Shown: positions 24,830-32,128 of the stretch, one piece after another
How the letters are laid out: each line of letters begins with the position of its first letter
How positions within the stretch are numbered: position 1 is the first letter of the stretch
NCBI GenBank assembly: GCA_964369755.1
Contig: CAYJFY010000016.1
Location: forward strand, 1-45,850
Direction of reading: 5' to 3'
DNA from: CAUPWF01 sp964369755
Lineage (GTDB): Bacteria; Bacillota; Clostridia; Lachnospirales; Lachnospiraceae
Length of the DNA: 45,850 nucleotides
Position numbers and translations under genes: made by a program
The notes under the pieces: generated by a model
The model's input: only the letters and a program-made list of their open reading frames with translations
What the model was told of the DNA's origin: nothing
The model's database searches: none

Positions 24830-25951
24830 ATGATGTATGAAGTGATAAAAAGAGATGGAATGGCAAAACGTGGGCGATTGCAAACAGTTCATGGAGTGAT
24901 AGAGACTCCGGTATTTATGAATGTAGGAACAGCAGCTGCAATCAAAGGTGGTGTATCCACCGTGGATTTGGGAAATATAAAAACACAGGTGCAACTGTCT
25001 AATACCTACCATCTTCACGTGAGACCGGGAGATGAAGTGGTTCGCTCGCTAGGGGGGCTCCACAAGTTTATGAAATGGGACAAGCCGATTTTAACAGATT
25101 CGGGTGGGTTTCAGGTGTTTTCACTTAGAGGATTGAGAAAGATAAAAGAAGAAGGCGTGTATTTTCAGTCTCACATAGATGGTAAGAAAATCTTTATGGG
25201 TCCAGAAGAAAGTATGCAGATTCAATCAAATCTAGCCTCTACGATTGCCATGGCCTTCGATGAGTGTCCGCCGAGCACAGAGAGTAGAAGTTATATTGAA
25301 GCTTCTGTTGCTAGAACAACCAGATGGTTGGAGCGATGCAAGGTGGAGATGGATCGATTGAATAGCCTAGACGATACTTTGAATAAGAAACAGATGTTGT
25401 TTGGTATTAATCAAGGTGGGGTGAGTGAGGATATTCGGATTGAACATGCAAAAGAAATAGCACAGATGGATTTGGATGGATATGCAATCGGTGGTTTGGC
25501 AGTAGGAGAGTCTCACGAGGAAATGTATCGAGTGATTGAAGCGGTGACACCCCATTTGCCAGTGGAGAAGCCGACCTATCTAATGGGCGTGGGAACTCCA
25601 GCCAACATCCTAGAAGCGGTGGAACGAGGCGTTGACTTTTTTGATTGTGTATATCCGAGTCGAAATGGAAGACATGGACATGTTTATACAAATCAAGGGA
25701 AACTAAACTTGTTTAATGCAAAATTTGAATTGGATGACAATCCGATTGAAGAGGGATGTGAGTGCGAGGCTTGTAAGAATTATAGTCGAGCATATATTAG
25801 ACATCTACTCAAGGCAAAAGAAATTTTAGGGTTGAGACTATGTGTTATGCATAACTTGTATTTTTATAATCATATGATGGAAGAAGTAAGAGAAGCCATT
25901 GAACAGGGTCAGTTTCAAGAGTACAAACGAAAAAAGTTACTTCATTACTAG
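24830..25951 (+). CDS. tgt: tRNA-guanine transglycosylase
   Basis: A 373-residue enzyme that exchanges the guanine at tRNA position 34 for the preQ1 base in queuosine synthesis. Key blocks are LTDSGGFQVFSLRGLRKI with the catalytic Asp, SPEES-like GPEESMQIQ, GGLAVGE, and the nucleophile region VDFFDCVYPSRNGRHG. The zinc site CECEACKNYSRAYIRHL is at the C-terminus (C-x-C-x2-C with His). All active-site parts are present and the length is normal. The start is one of two adjacent ATGs (24830 or 24833) behind AGGAAG. The gene precedes yajC, a pairing common in bacteria. No queA is next to it. Confidence 0.96.
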   Translation: MMYEVIKRDGMAKRGRLQTVHGVIETPVFMNVGTAAAIKGGVSTVDLGNIKTQVQLSNTYHLHVRPGDEVVRSLGGLHKFMKWDKPILTDSGGFQVFSLRGLRKIKEEGVYFQSHIDGKKIFMGPEESMQIQSNLASTIAMAFDECPPSTESRSYIEASVARTTRWLERCKVEMDRLNSLDDTLNKKQMLFGINQGGVSEDIRIEHAKEIAQMDLDGYAIGGLAVGESHEEMYRVIEAVTPHLPVEKPTYLMGVGTPANILEAVERGVDFFDCVYPSRNGRHGHVYTNQGKLNLFNAKFELDDNPIEEGCECEACKNYSRAYIRHLLKAKEILGLRLCVMHNLYFYNHMMEEVREAIEQGQFQEYKRKKLLHY

Positions 25952-25971
25952 TGAAAATATTGTGTTTGGGA

Positions 25972-26000
25972 TAGACAAGCATGGTTTTTTGTGATATGGT
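25972..26000 (+). promoter_or_regulatory. predicted promoter of yajC
   Basis: -35 TAGACA (25972-25977), a 17-base spacer and -10 TATGGT (25995-26000), 45 bases before the yajC start. It would give yajC expression independent of tgt. Confidence 0.5.
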
Positions 26001-26044
26001 TTATCTTAGTTGATTTTTTGGAAGAAAATTTAGGAGGAAACAAA

Positions 26045-26341
26045 ATGATTTTAGCAACAGGTATAGAAGGGTATTTACCGATTATTCTAATTTATGCAGC
26101 ATTTTTTGGTGCGTTATGGTTTTTCTTATTCCGTCCACAAAAAAAGGAGCGTAATAGAATTGCGGCTATGATAGCAGATGTGGCAGTAGGAGATACAGTG
26201 TTGACTACAAGTGGATTTTACGGAGTTGTGATTGACATTACAGAGGAAGATGTAATTGTTGAATTTGGAAGCAATAAAAACTGTAGAATACCAATGCAAA
26301 AGCAAGCGATTGCTCAGGTAGAAAAAGCAAACGCAGAATAA
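26045..26341 (+). CDS. yajC: preprotein translocase accessory subunit YajC
   Basis: A 98-residue inner-membrane protein of the SecDF-YajC assembly that helps protein export. One membrane helix at about residues 10-30 (IILIYAAFFGALWFFLFRP) is followed by the family motif RPQKKERNRI and a small basic-acidic cytoplasmic domain (GDTVLTTSGFYGVV, then VIVEFG). The frame is open back to 25991, but AGGAGG lies 7 bases before ATG 26045, which decides the start. secD and secF are not adjacent; a terminator follows immediately. Confidence 0.93.
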   Translation: MILATGIEGYLPIILIYAAFFGALWFFLFRPQKKERNRIAAMIADVAVGDTVLTTSGFYGVVIDITEEDVIVEFGSNKNCRIPMQKQAIAQVEKANAE

Positions 26342-26353
26342 AGTAAACAAGCG

Positions 26354-26382
26354 AAAAGGGTTTCGGCATGAAACCCTTTTTT
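26354..26382 (+). terminator. rho-independent terminator after yajC
   Basis: AAAAGGGTTTC (26354-26364), loop GGCAT, GAAACCCTTTT (26370-26380), then TT. The stem is 11 bp and perfect. Confidence 0.9.
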
Positions 26383-26396
26383 GTGTAATAGGAAAC
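26383..26396 (+). repeat. post-terminator repeat, copy B (half-site)
   Basis: GTGTAATAGGAAAC follows the yajC terminator T-run directly. Only the left arm is well kept; the right side (GTTTGTAAAGG) is degenerate and merges into the ribosome site of the next gene. Confidence 0.5.
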
Positions 26397-26415
26397 GTTT
26401 GTAAAGGAGAGACAT

Positions 26416-27102
26416 ATGGAAAGACTAAAGAAGAATGATATCGTACAGAGTTTCAAAAGAGAAATGTTAGATGAGATAGAACTACAGAGTACACGGTATT
26501 TGTATCAAGTGCTAGATGTTGCAATTCATAGTGAGACGGAAGAGTGTATGGTTATCTATAAGGCGCTCTACCCACCGTATGATACGTGGGTTCGACCGTT
26601 TGAGATGTTCATGGGCAAGGTTGAAGGAGAAAAATATCCAGATATTAAGCAAGAATTCCGATTTGAAAAAGTGGAAGAGGATATCATACGAAAGCTTGTA
26701 CTTGTTCAAAAGAAAGAGTATAATTATAATGATCTACTAAAAATTATCGAAATATTGAGATCGGACAAAGGATGTCCGTGGGACAAGAAACAAACATTTG
26801 AAAGTATGAAAAAATGTTTGGCAGATGAAAGTCAAGAAGTCTTTGAAGCGATTGATAAAAATGATATGGACAATCTCTGTGAGGAATTAGGGGATGTATT
26901 GTTGCAAGTTGCTATGAATGGGCAGATTGGGAAAGAGCTTCAATTGTTTGAGATGGCAGATATTATTCAAGGGGTTAGCGAAAAACTAATCCGTCGACAT
27001 CCACATGTGTTTGGAGAACAACAGGTGGAGAATCCAGAAGAAGCGCTTTTGAGTTGGAAAAAAGTGAAAGAATTGGAGAAGGAACAGAAAAATAAAGGAT
27101 AA
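26416..27102 (+). CDS. DUF1653 domain fused to MazG nucleotide pyrophosphohydrolase
   Basis: A 228-residue two-domain protein. Residues 28-68 (YLYQVLDVAIHSETEE to DTWVRPFEMF) match the small DUF1653 domain, which is usually a stand-alone protein of about 70 residues. Residues 105-222 are a MazG domain that hydrolyses NTPs to NMPs and pyrophosphate. It has RSDKGCPWDKKQTFES, the metal-binding E138-x2-E141 and E157-x2-D160 pairs, and RRHPHVFG. All catalytic acids are present. MazG enzymes remove non-canonical or excess nucleotides; the DUF1653 half may bind a nucleotide or peptide, but that is not known. The start is ATG 26416 behind AAAGGAGAG. It is followed after 19 bases by an AI-2E-family permease. 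Confidence 0.87.
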   Translation: MERLKKNDIVQSFKREMLDEIELQSTRYLYQVLDVAIHSETEECMVIYKALYPPYDTWVRPFEMFMGKVEGEKYPDIKQEFRFEKVEEDIIRKLVLVQKKEYNYNDLLKIIEILRSDKGCPWDKKQTFESMKKCLADESQEVFEAIDKNDMDNLCEELGDVLLQVAMNGQIGKELQLFEMADIIQGVSEKLIRRHPHVFGEQQVENPEEALLSWKKVKELEKEQKNKG

Positions 27103-27121
27103 AACATTAAAAGGAGGGCTT

Positions 27122-28291
27122 ATGGATTTTTCAAAAGAAACAATTAAAAGAATCAAAGGATTAATTATTTTTACAATTTTAGTCATTGTATGTTTGGTGC
27201 AGTATGAGCGTGTGCTTGGGATTGCGTCTTATATTTTGGGAATATTACTTCCGTTTATTTTAGGGGGAGCGATTGCGTTTATATTGAATGTACCAATGAG
27301 TTTTATTGAAAGACATGTTTTTAAGAAGAGAAATTATAAAAGTAAAAAAACAGAACGATTTTTGGATAAAATCACGCGTCCTACGTCATTGTTATTGACT
27401 TTTTTATTTGTTGCGGCTTTAATTGCTATTATTATCTTGGTAGTCGTGCCACAGCTTGGGGTGACATTTACAAGCTTAGGAGTTAGTATTCAGGCAGCAC
27501 TGCCAGAATTAGAGAAGTTTTTGACTGAAATGTTTAGTTCGGATTCACCAATCACAGAGTTTGTGCGTACACTGGAATTTGATTGGTCAGCGATTATGCA
27601 ATATGCATTCAACTTCTTGCAAGTAGGGGCTGGAAGTGTGATTGATGTTACGCTTTCATTTACAATTGGTTTCTTCTCGGTAGTTACAACAGGGTTTATC
27701 GCTCTTATTTTTGCAATCTATGTATTGGCCCAAAAGGAAACATTGGGGACTCAGGCACGAAAAGTATTGTTTGCCTTTGTAAGAAGAGGAAGAGCGGAAG
27801 CGATTATGGAAGTAATGAGTTTGACATACAAAACGTTTGCAAACTTCCTAACAGGCCAGTGTACAGAAGCAGTAATCTTAGGTACTATCTTTATTGTAGT
27901 TCTTACATTGTTTGGAATGCCATTTGCATTTTTGATTGGAATCTTTATCATGTTTGCGGCATTGATACCAATTTTCGGAGCATTTTTAGGATGTGGGTTA
28001 GGAGCCTTGCTCATCCTCATTGAAGATCCGCTTCAAGCTGTTTATTTTGTCATTATCTTTATCGTGATTCAGCAAATAGAGGGAAACCTCATCTACCCAC
28101 ATGTTGTTGGAAGTTCTGTTGGTCTACCAGCTATCTGGGTGTTGGTTGCAGTGACGATTGGTGGGAGTCTTGGAGGCGTGGTCGGAATGGTTGTTGCGAT
28201 CCCATTATTCTCGGTACTTAATGCATTATTCAAAGAAGTGGTTTATCTCAAATTGAAGAAGAACGAAATTGATCCAAAGGAGCTAGAATAG
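27122..28291 (+). CDS. AI-2E-family (PerM/DUF20) membrane transporter
   Basis: A 389-residue polytopic membrane protein with about seven to eight hydrophobic segments. It shows the family layout: N-terminal helices (about 10-50), a soluble middle region (about 115-165), then a helix bundle with GFFSVVTTGFIALIFAIYVL, AALIPIFGAFLG and the conserved QQIEGNLIYPHVVG block near residue 320. YPxVVGxxxGLPA is typical of the family. Members export AI-2 or act as sodium/proton exchangers; which applies here is not visible. AAAGGAGG precedes the start. It lies 19 bases behind the DUF1653-MazG gene, so the two are probably co-transcribed. Confidence 0.88.
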   Translation: MDFSKETIKRIKGLIIFTILVIVCLVQYERVLGIASYILGILLPFILGGAIAFILNVPMSFIERHVFKKRNYKSKKTERFLDKITRPTSLLLTFLFVAALIAIIILVVVPQLGVTFTSLGVSIQAALPELEKFLTEMFSSDSPITEFVRTLEFDWSAIMQYAFNFLQVGAGSVIDVTLSFTIGFFSVVTTGFIALIFAIYVLAQKETLGTQARKVLFAFVRRGRAEAIMEVMSLTYKTFANFLTGQCTEAVILGTIFIVVLTLFGMPFAFLIGIFIMFAALIPIFGAFLGCGLGALLILIEDPLQAVYFVIIFIVIQQIEGNLIYPHVVGSSVGLPAIWVLVAVTIGGSLGGVVGMVVAIPLFSVLNALFKEVVYLKLKKNEIDPKELE

Positions 28292-28334
28292 TATTTCCTT
28301 GGAACTAAATAAGAGTCGAGTTGATAAATTTTTC

Positions 28335-28363
28335 TTGAAATTTGTATGAAATTATAGTATTAT
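28335..28363 (+). promoter_or_regulatory. predicted promoter of the NlpC/P60 hydrolase gene
   Basis: -35 TTGAAA (28335-28340), a 17-base spacer and -10 TATTAT (28358-28363). The transcript would begin near 28370, inside the inverted repeat described next. Confidence 0.65.
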
Positions 28364-28367
28364 GGTC

Positions 28368-28398
28368 TTTAGAAATGTGTGGGGGCGCTATTTCTAAA
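28368..28398. promoter_or_regulatory. perfect 9-bp inverted repeat in the NlpC/P60 leader
   Basis: TTTAGAAAT (28368-28376) and ATTTCTAAA (28390-28398) flank a G-rich 13-base loop. It sits at the predicted 5' end of the mRNA. It may be an operator or a stabilising 5' stem-loop. Confidence 0.5.
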
Positions 28399-28424
28399 AT
28401 TTATTTAATAAGGTGGAATTACAT

Positions 28425-29519
28425 ATGAAAATGAGAAAAGTAGTGAGTGCATTGGCAATCATCGCATGCACAGCGTCTTTAATCGGACCGATGGCACTGG
28501 CGGCACCGTCAAGTGATGAGTTGAAAGAGGAAAAAGACGAAGTAGAAGCAGAGTTAGCCCAATTAGAGGCTCAGTTAACAGAGCTGTTGGCTAATATCAA
28601 GGAAAATGAGGAAGACATTGTTGTAATCAAAGAGGATATTGAAATCGCTGGGGAAGAATTCGATATTGCTCATGAAAGAGAACAAATTCAGTATGAAGCA
28701 CTTAAGTATAGGATTCAATATCTATACGAAGAGGGTGGTTCGGTAGATATATTTGAGAAGGTATTGACTTCAAAATCCATTACAGACTTGTTGAACAGTG
28801 TGGAATATGCGAATACAATTCATAATTATGATAAAGAATTATTAGAAGAGTATGTAGAAGTAAAAGAAGAGGCTCAGGCAACAGGAGAAGCTTTAGGTGT
28901 AGAGTTAATTAATTTGGAAGAAAAAGAGGCAGAACTTGAGGCGAATAAGGCGGAATTCGATGCCCTGATTGTCGATAAAGAAGATGAGATATCTCAGTTA
29001 GATGCAGATATCCAAGCAGCACTAGCAGCAGAAGAAGAGGCGAGACGTCGTGAAGAAGAAGCGAGACGTGCGGCAGAAGCTGCAGCAGCAGCGGCAGCGG
29101 CGGCAGCACAACAACAAGGTTCGTCAAGTAGTGGATCGTCAGGAAGTTCCACACCTCCTGTATCAAATCAACTTCCAGCAAATGTATCATCAGTAGTAGA
29201 TGCAGCGCGAGCATATATTGGAGTTCCATACCTGTGGGGTGGAACAAGCTTTAGTGGAATAGATTGCTCTGGATTGACACAAGCAGCCTATAAAGCGGTA
29301 GGAATCAGTATACCGAGAACGTCCTCGACTCAGCGTGCGAGTGGAGCGACAGTAGGATATAGCATATCAGATGCACAACCAGGAGACATCCTTTGTTATG
29401 ACGGACACGTTGCAATATATTCTGGAAACGGAAATATGATTCATGCACCATCATCAGGAAAATTAGTATGTGAGGTTGGAGCACGAACAAGCGGATTATT
29501 AAAAGTAGTAAGATTCTAA
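28425..29519 (+). CDS. secreted NlpC/P60 peptidoglycan endopeptidase with coiled-coil domain
   Basis: A 364-residue exported hydrolase. A signal peptide (residues 1-27, ending MALA-APS) is followed by a long charged coiled coil (about 30-215) of the CwlO/PcsB type, then an Ala-rich and a Gln/Ser/Gly linker. The C-terminal NlpC/P60 domain (about 248-364) has the catalytic Cys in GIDCSGLTQ, His in DGHVAIY and a third polar position in MIHAPSS. It should cut stem peptides in the wall; coiled-coil members are often activated by the FtsEX complex, which is inference here. ATG 28425 is chosen over an upstream TTG because AAGGTGG lies 8 bases before it. Confidence 0.93.
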   Translation: MKMRKVVSALAIIACTASLIGPMALAAPSSDELKEEKDEVEAELAQLEAQLTELLANIKENEEDIVVIKEDIEIAGEEFDIAHEREQIQYEALKYRIQYLYEEGGSVDIFEKVLTSKSITDLLNSVEYANTIHNYDKELLEEYVEVKEEAQATGEALGVELINLEEKEAELEANKAEFDALIVDKEDEISQLDADIQAALAAEEEARRREEEARRAAEAAAAAAAAAAQQQGSSSSGSSGSSTPPVSNQLPANVSSVVDAARAYIGVPYLWGGTSFSGIDCSGLTQAAYKAVGISIPRTSSTQRASGATVGYSISDAQPGDILCYDGHVAIYSGNGNMIHAPSSGKLVCEVGARTSGLLKVVRF

Positions 29520-29521
29520 TA

Positions 29522-29573
29522 AATAAAAGAGAGGAACTTCCAAATGTCGGAAAGTTCCTCTCTTTTATTTTTG
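29522..29573. terminator. strong bidirectional terminator between NlpC/P60 and MFS genes
   Basis: Left arm AATAAAAGAGAGGAACTTCC (29522-29541) pairs with 29549-29569 around a 7-base loop with a single bulged A. T-runs occur on both strands, suiting the convergent genes on each side. Confidence 0.92.
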
Positions 29574-29598
29574 TGCAATAGGAAACTTTGTTTCCATA
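29574..29598. repeat. post-terminator hairpin repeat, copy C
   Basis: TGCAATAGGAAAC (29574-29586), loop TTT, then GTTTCCAT (29590-29597). It again follows a terminator T-run directly and ends just before the MFS stop codon. Confidence 0.6.
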
Positions 29599-29599
29599 G

Positions 29600-30760
29600 T
29601 TATTCTTTTTTAATCAAGCTTGCAAGTAGCAATGTTCCGACGAGCGCAATGACTCCTAAGATTGAGAATAAAAGTACTTGATTATCGACAAACCCGAGTG
29701 CGATTGGGAAGAGGAGTGCGGAGATGGAGAAACCAACCATGACGCAACCGTAGTTAGAGCCGATGTTTTTCAAACCGAAGAATTTTCCAGTAAGTAGTGG
29801 GAAGGTTCCGGAAATTCCACCGTAGCAAAATGTTATTACAATGATAACAGCCATGAGTAGATAGCTAGTTGAGAATATAAGTAGAAAGGCTCCTGTGGCT
29901 GTAATTAATAGTGTTAGCATTGCAGCGAAACTGCGGCTTGTCTTATCAGAGATGATCGGGAAGATTAGTCGTCCCAAGGCATTGCTGATTCCAGTAAGCA
30001 TAATCATAATTGTTGCCATGCCATCTGTTAGTCCTCGTTCTAAGGAGAGGGATTTGAAAGATGGATTCAATATAAAATAAACGGCTGTTCCAAACATAAT
30101 AGCAAGTGTGATGAAATAAAAATCTTTTGTCTTTAGCATTTCGCTTTGCGTGTAGTCTTTTCCTGAAGTTGAAGCACTAGCAGTAGCCTGTGTTTCTGTT
30201 GGCATTGTAATAAAAGAGAAACATGCAAGCGTGGCGATTAGGAAAGTAATACCTAGGATGAAAAAAGTGGTTTGTAGGCCGATAGCGGCTTCCAGTATTT
30301 CCACGAGTGGTGCAAAGATAACCGTTGAGAATCCAAAGGTACATACAGAGATTCCGGTCGCTAATCCGCGCTTATCGGGAAAGTTTCTCTGGGCAGTACT
30401 GATGATCGCATTGTATCCCATACCAACACCGAATCCACCGATAATCCCATAGGTGAGATAGATGAGAAGACCTAGATCTCTTGGTAACACGGCTGTTAGA
30501 AACATAGCTAGGGATAATAGAACTCCGCCGAGTAAAACAGTTTTTTGCGTGGTGTGTTTTACTTGGAATCTTCCGCCGAATAGAATTCCAACAACGAAGA
30601 AACATAGCATAAATGATGAAGTTAACTTCACACGACTTGGATCCAGTGCAAAATATTCAGATACGGGTACAACGAAGATGCTCCATATGTAGATGATACC
30701 TAGGAATAGTTGCATGATGGAGCCGGTTAATAGGACGACATTACGATTTCTTTCTTTCAT
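29600..30760 (-). CDS. OFA-family MFS transporter (oxalate/formate antiporter-like)
   Basis: A 386-residue transporter with about 12 membrane helices. The N-terminus (RNVVLLTGSIMQLFLGIIYIWSIF) and the GGFGVGMGYNAIISTAQRNFPDKRGLATG block between helices 4 and 5 are characteristic of the OFA family. Members swap small carboxylates such as oxalate and formate, but most clostridial OFA proteins have unknown substrates. Cytoplasmic loop 6-7 is short. It is transcribed alone from a promoter at 30799-30827 and ends at the shared terminator. It is divergent from lrgAB, so control of the two may be linked, though nothing in the sequence proves it. Confidence 0.87.
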   Translation of the reverse strand: MKERNRNVVLLTGSIMQLFLGIIYIWSIFVVPVSEYFALDPSRVKLTSSFMLCFFVVGILFGGRFQVKHTTQKTVLLGGVLLSLAMFLTAVLPRDLGLLIYLTYGIIGGFGVGMGYNAIISTAQRNFPDKRGLATGISVCTFGFSTVIFAPLVEILEAAIGLQTTFFILGITFLIATLACFSFITMPTETQATASASTSGKDYTQSEMLKTKDFYFITLAIMFGTAVYFILNPSFKSLSLERGLTDGMATIMIMLTGISNALGRLIFPIISDKTSRSFAAMLTLLITATGAFLLIFSTSYLLMAVIIVITFCYGGISGTFPLLTGKFFGLKNIGSNYGCVMVGFSISALLFPIALGFVDNQVLLFSILGVIALVGTLLLASLIKKE

Positions 30761-30798
30761 GGTATTTACCTCATTTCCTTATAAAATTGTATGGAGTA

Positions 30799-30827
30799 AT
30801 GATATCATAGGTTAGGTTTTTAGTCAA
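30799..30827 (-). promoter_or_regulatory. predicted promoter of the MFS transporter gene
   Basis: On the minus strand, -35 TTGACT (30827-30822), a 17-base spacer and -10 TATCAT (30804-30799), about 40 bases before the start codon. Confidence 0.65.
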
Positions 30828-30843
30828 AATCTGTAAGCTAATA

Positions 30844-30872
30844 TTGACAAGCATAGATTATTAAACTAAAGT
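30844..30872 (+). promoter_or_regulatory. predicted promoter of lrgAB
   Basis: A perfect -35 TTGACA (30844-30849), a 17-base spacer and a weaker -10 TAAAGT (30867-30872). A weak -10 next to a perfect -35 suits a regulated promoter. Confidence 0.5.
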
Positions 30873-30891
30873 AAGAAAGTAATAGTTTAAT
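30860..30891. promoter_or_regulatory. perfect 9-bp inverted repeat over the lrgAB -10, candidate operator
   Basis: ATTAAACTA (30860-30868) and TAGTTTAAT (30883-30891) are perfect complements 14 bases apart. The left arm overlaps the predicted -10. lrgAB/cidAB genes are controlled elsewhere by LytSR or the LysR-type CidR; neither regulator is in the window. Confidence 0.5.
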
Positions 30892-30927
30892 GAAGAGAAG
30901 CGAAAAGACGAAGATACGAGGTATTGC

Positions 30928-31290
30928 ATGAAGTATTTAAAGCAGTTAGCAATTATATTGATCATCACTTTTATATCTGAAATTTTGAAGTATTTTATTC
31001 CACTTCCAGTGCCTGCTGGAATATATGGCATGGCGATATTATTTCTACTGCTTTGTACAAAGGTTATTCGTCCTGAATACATTGAAGAAACAAGTGATTA
31101 TTTGATCAGTATCATGGGTGTGATGTTTATACCAGCAGGTGTTGGGATTATAAATAACGTTGATAGTATGCTGTCTATGTTACCAGCGATTATTGTGAGT
31201 ATTGTGTTCGTGACATTGGTTGTCATGTTTGTCAGCGGAAAGGTAACGGAAATAATAATAAGAAAAGAGAAAAAAGATGGAATTGATTAA
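30928..31290 (+). CDS. lrgA: CidA/LrgA-family membrane protein
   Basis: A 120-residue, four-helix membrane protein of the holin-like CidA/LrgA family. The conserved core is PVPAGIYGMAILFLLL followed by FIPAGVGIIN, both family signatures. It acts with LrgB in the membrane, where the pair affects murein hydrolase activity and, in some bacteria, pyruvate or glycolate movement. A GAGGT ribosome site precedes ATG 30928. Its end overlaps lrgB by 14 bases, showing coupled translation. The basic C-terminal tail (RKEKKDG) should face the cytoplasm. Confidence 0.9.
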   Translation: MKYLKQLAIILIITFISEILKYFIPLPVPAGIYGMAILFLLLCTKVIRPEYIEETSDYLISIMGVMFIPAGVGIINNVDSMLSMLPAIIVSIVFVTLVVMFVSGKVTEIIIRKEKKDGID

Positions 31291-31957
31291 TACTTCAATT
31301 TTTTTTGGTGCTGCGATATCACTCGGTGCATATCTAATCGGAGTAAAAGTCAAGGAGAAACTAAAGAGAGAGATTTTTAATCCGATTTTGATTGCAATTA
31401 TCCTTGTGATTGGGGTTTTACTTATATTTGATATCGAATACGCTGTATATAATGAATCGGCACAGTTGATCAGCTATTTTTTGACACCGACTACAATATG
31501 TCTAGCGTTGCCACTCTATCGACAAGTGCAAATTCTGAAGAAAAGTGGCGCAGCTATTTTAATTGGAATCTTCAGCGGAGTGGTGACGAGTTGTTTGTCC
31601 ACTTATGTAATGGCGGTTGTAATGTCTTTGTCGAAAGCGCAGTATTATACATTGTTGCCAAAATCTATTACGACTGCAATTGGTTTGCCGCTCAGTCAAG
31701 AACTGGGTGGAATCGGAGATATTACAGTTGCGGTGATTATACTTACTGGTATCTTTGGGAATTTGATTGCGACCTATGCACTGAAATGGTTTTGTATCAA
31801 AAATCCGATAGCGAAAGGAATTGCAATTGGGTCGTCTAGTCATGCGATGGGAACGGTAAAAGCGATGGAACTAGGGCAAATCGAAGGAGCAATGAGTAGT
31901 TTATCAATTGCGATTAGTGGGATTTTAACAGTTGTCTTGGTTCAATTCATGGGTTAA
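31277..31957 (+). CDS. lrgB: CidB/LrgB-family membrane protein
   Basis: A 226-residue membrane protein with about seven to eight helices. Family blocks are FFGAAISLGAYLIGVKV at the start, LPKSITTAIGLPLSQELGG near residue 130 and GIAIGSSSHAMGTVKAMELG near residue 180. It partners LrgA in the membrane. Its function (autolysis control or metabolite export) is debated for the family and not settled by this sequence. It overlaps lrgA by 14 bases and is the last gene before the rpsB promoter. No clear terminator is visible in the short gap after it. Confidence 0.92.
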   Translation: MELINTSIFFGAAISLGAYLIGVKVKEKLKREIFNPILIAIILVIGVLLIFDIEYAVYNESAQLISYFLTPTTICLALPLYRQVQILKKSGAAILIGIFSGVVTSCLSTYVMAVVMSLSKAQYYTLLPKSITTAIGLPLSQELGGIGDITVAVIILTGIFGNLIATYALKWFCIKNPIAKGIAIGSSSHAMGTVKAMELGQIEGAMSSLSIAISGILTVVLVQFMG

Positions 31958-31987
31958 GAAAAAAATGGATTAGATGAGAAATAGTAC

Positions 31988-32016
31988 TTGAATAGCTGTT
32001 CTAGTTATGTTATAAT
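31988..32016 (+). promoter_or_regulatory. predicted promoter of rpsB-tsf
   Basis: -35 TTGAAT (31988-31993), a 17-base spacer and a perfect -10 TATAAT (32011-32016). The leader of about 105 bases contains the structured element described next. Confidence 0.7.
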
Positions 32017-32036
32017 TTTTTAGTCGTAAAAACACA

Positions 32037-32098
32037 CGTATATGGTATCCGATTCACGGTGCTGAGAATTCTCGGTTGATTTTGGACTTACATATACG
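32037..32098 (+). promoter_or_regulatory. candidate structured r-protein leader of rpsB
   Basis: A perfect 8-bp outer stem, CGTATATG (32037-32044) with CATATACG (32091-32098), encloses about 46 bases. Inside are GAGAATTCTC and short GC-rich pairing segments. It lies between the promoter and the ribosome site of rpsB. Such layouts are typical of autoregulatory leaders bound by the encoded ribosomal protein, here perhaps S2. I cannot assign it to a named RNA family. Confidence 0.5.
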
Positions 32099-32128
32099 GA
32101 AGAAAAACCAAAAATGGAGGAAAATTAA

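Noticed and set aside
29600..31957. A toxin-antitoxin or phage holin module at lrgAB
   Set aside because: The two genes match the LrgA/LrgB families, and no phage genes surround them.
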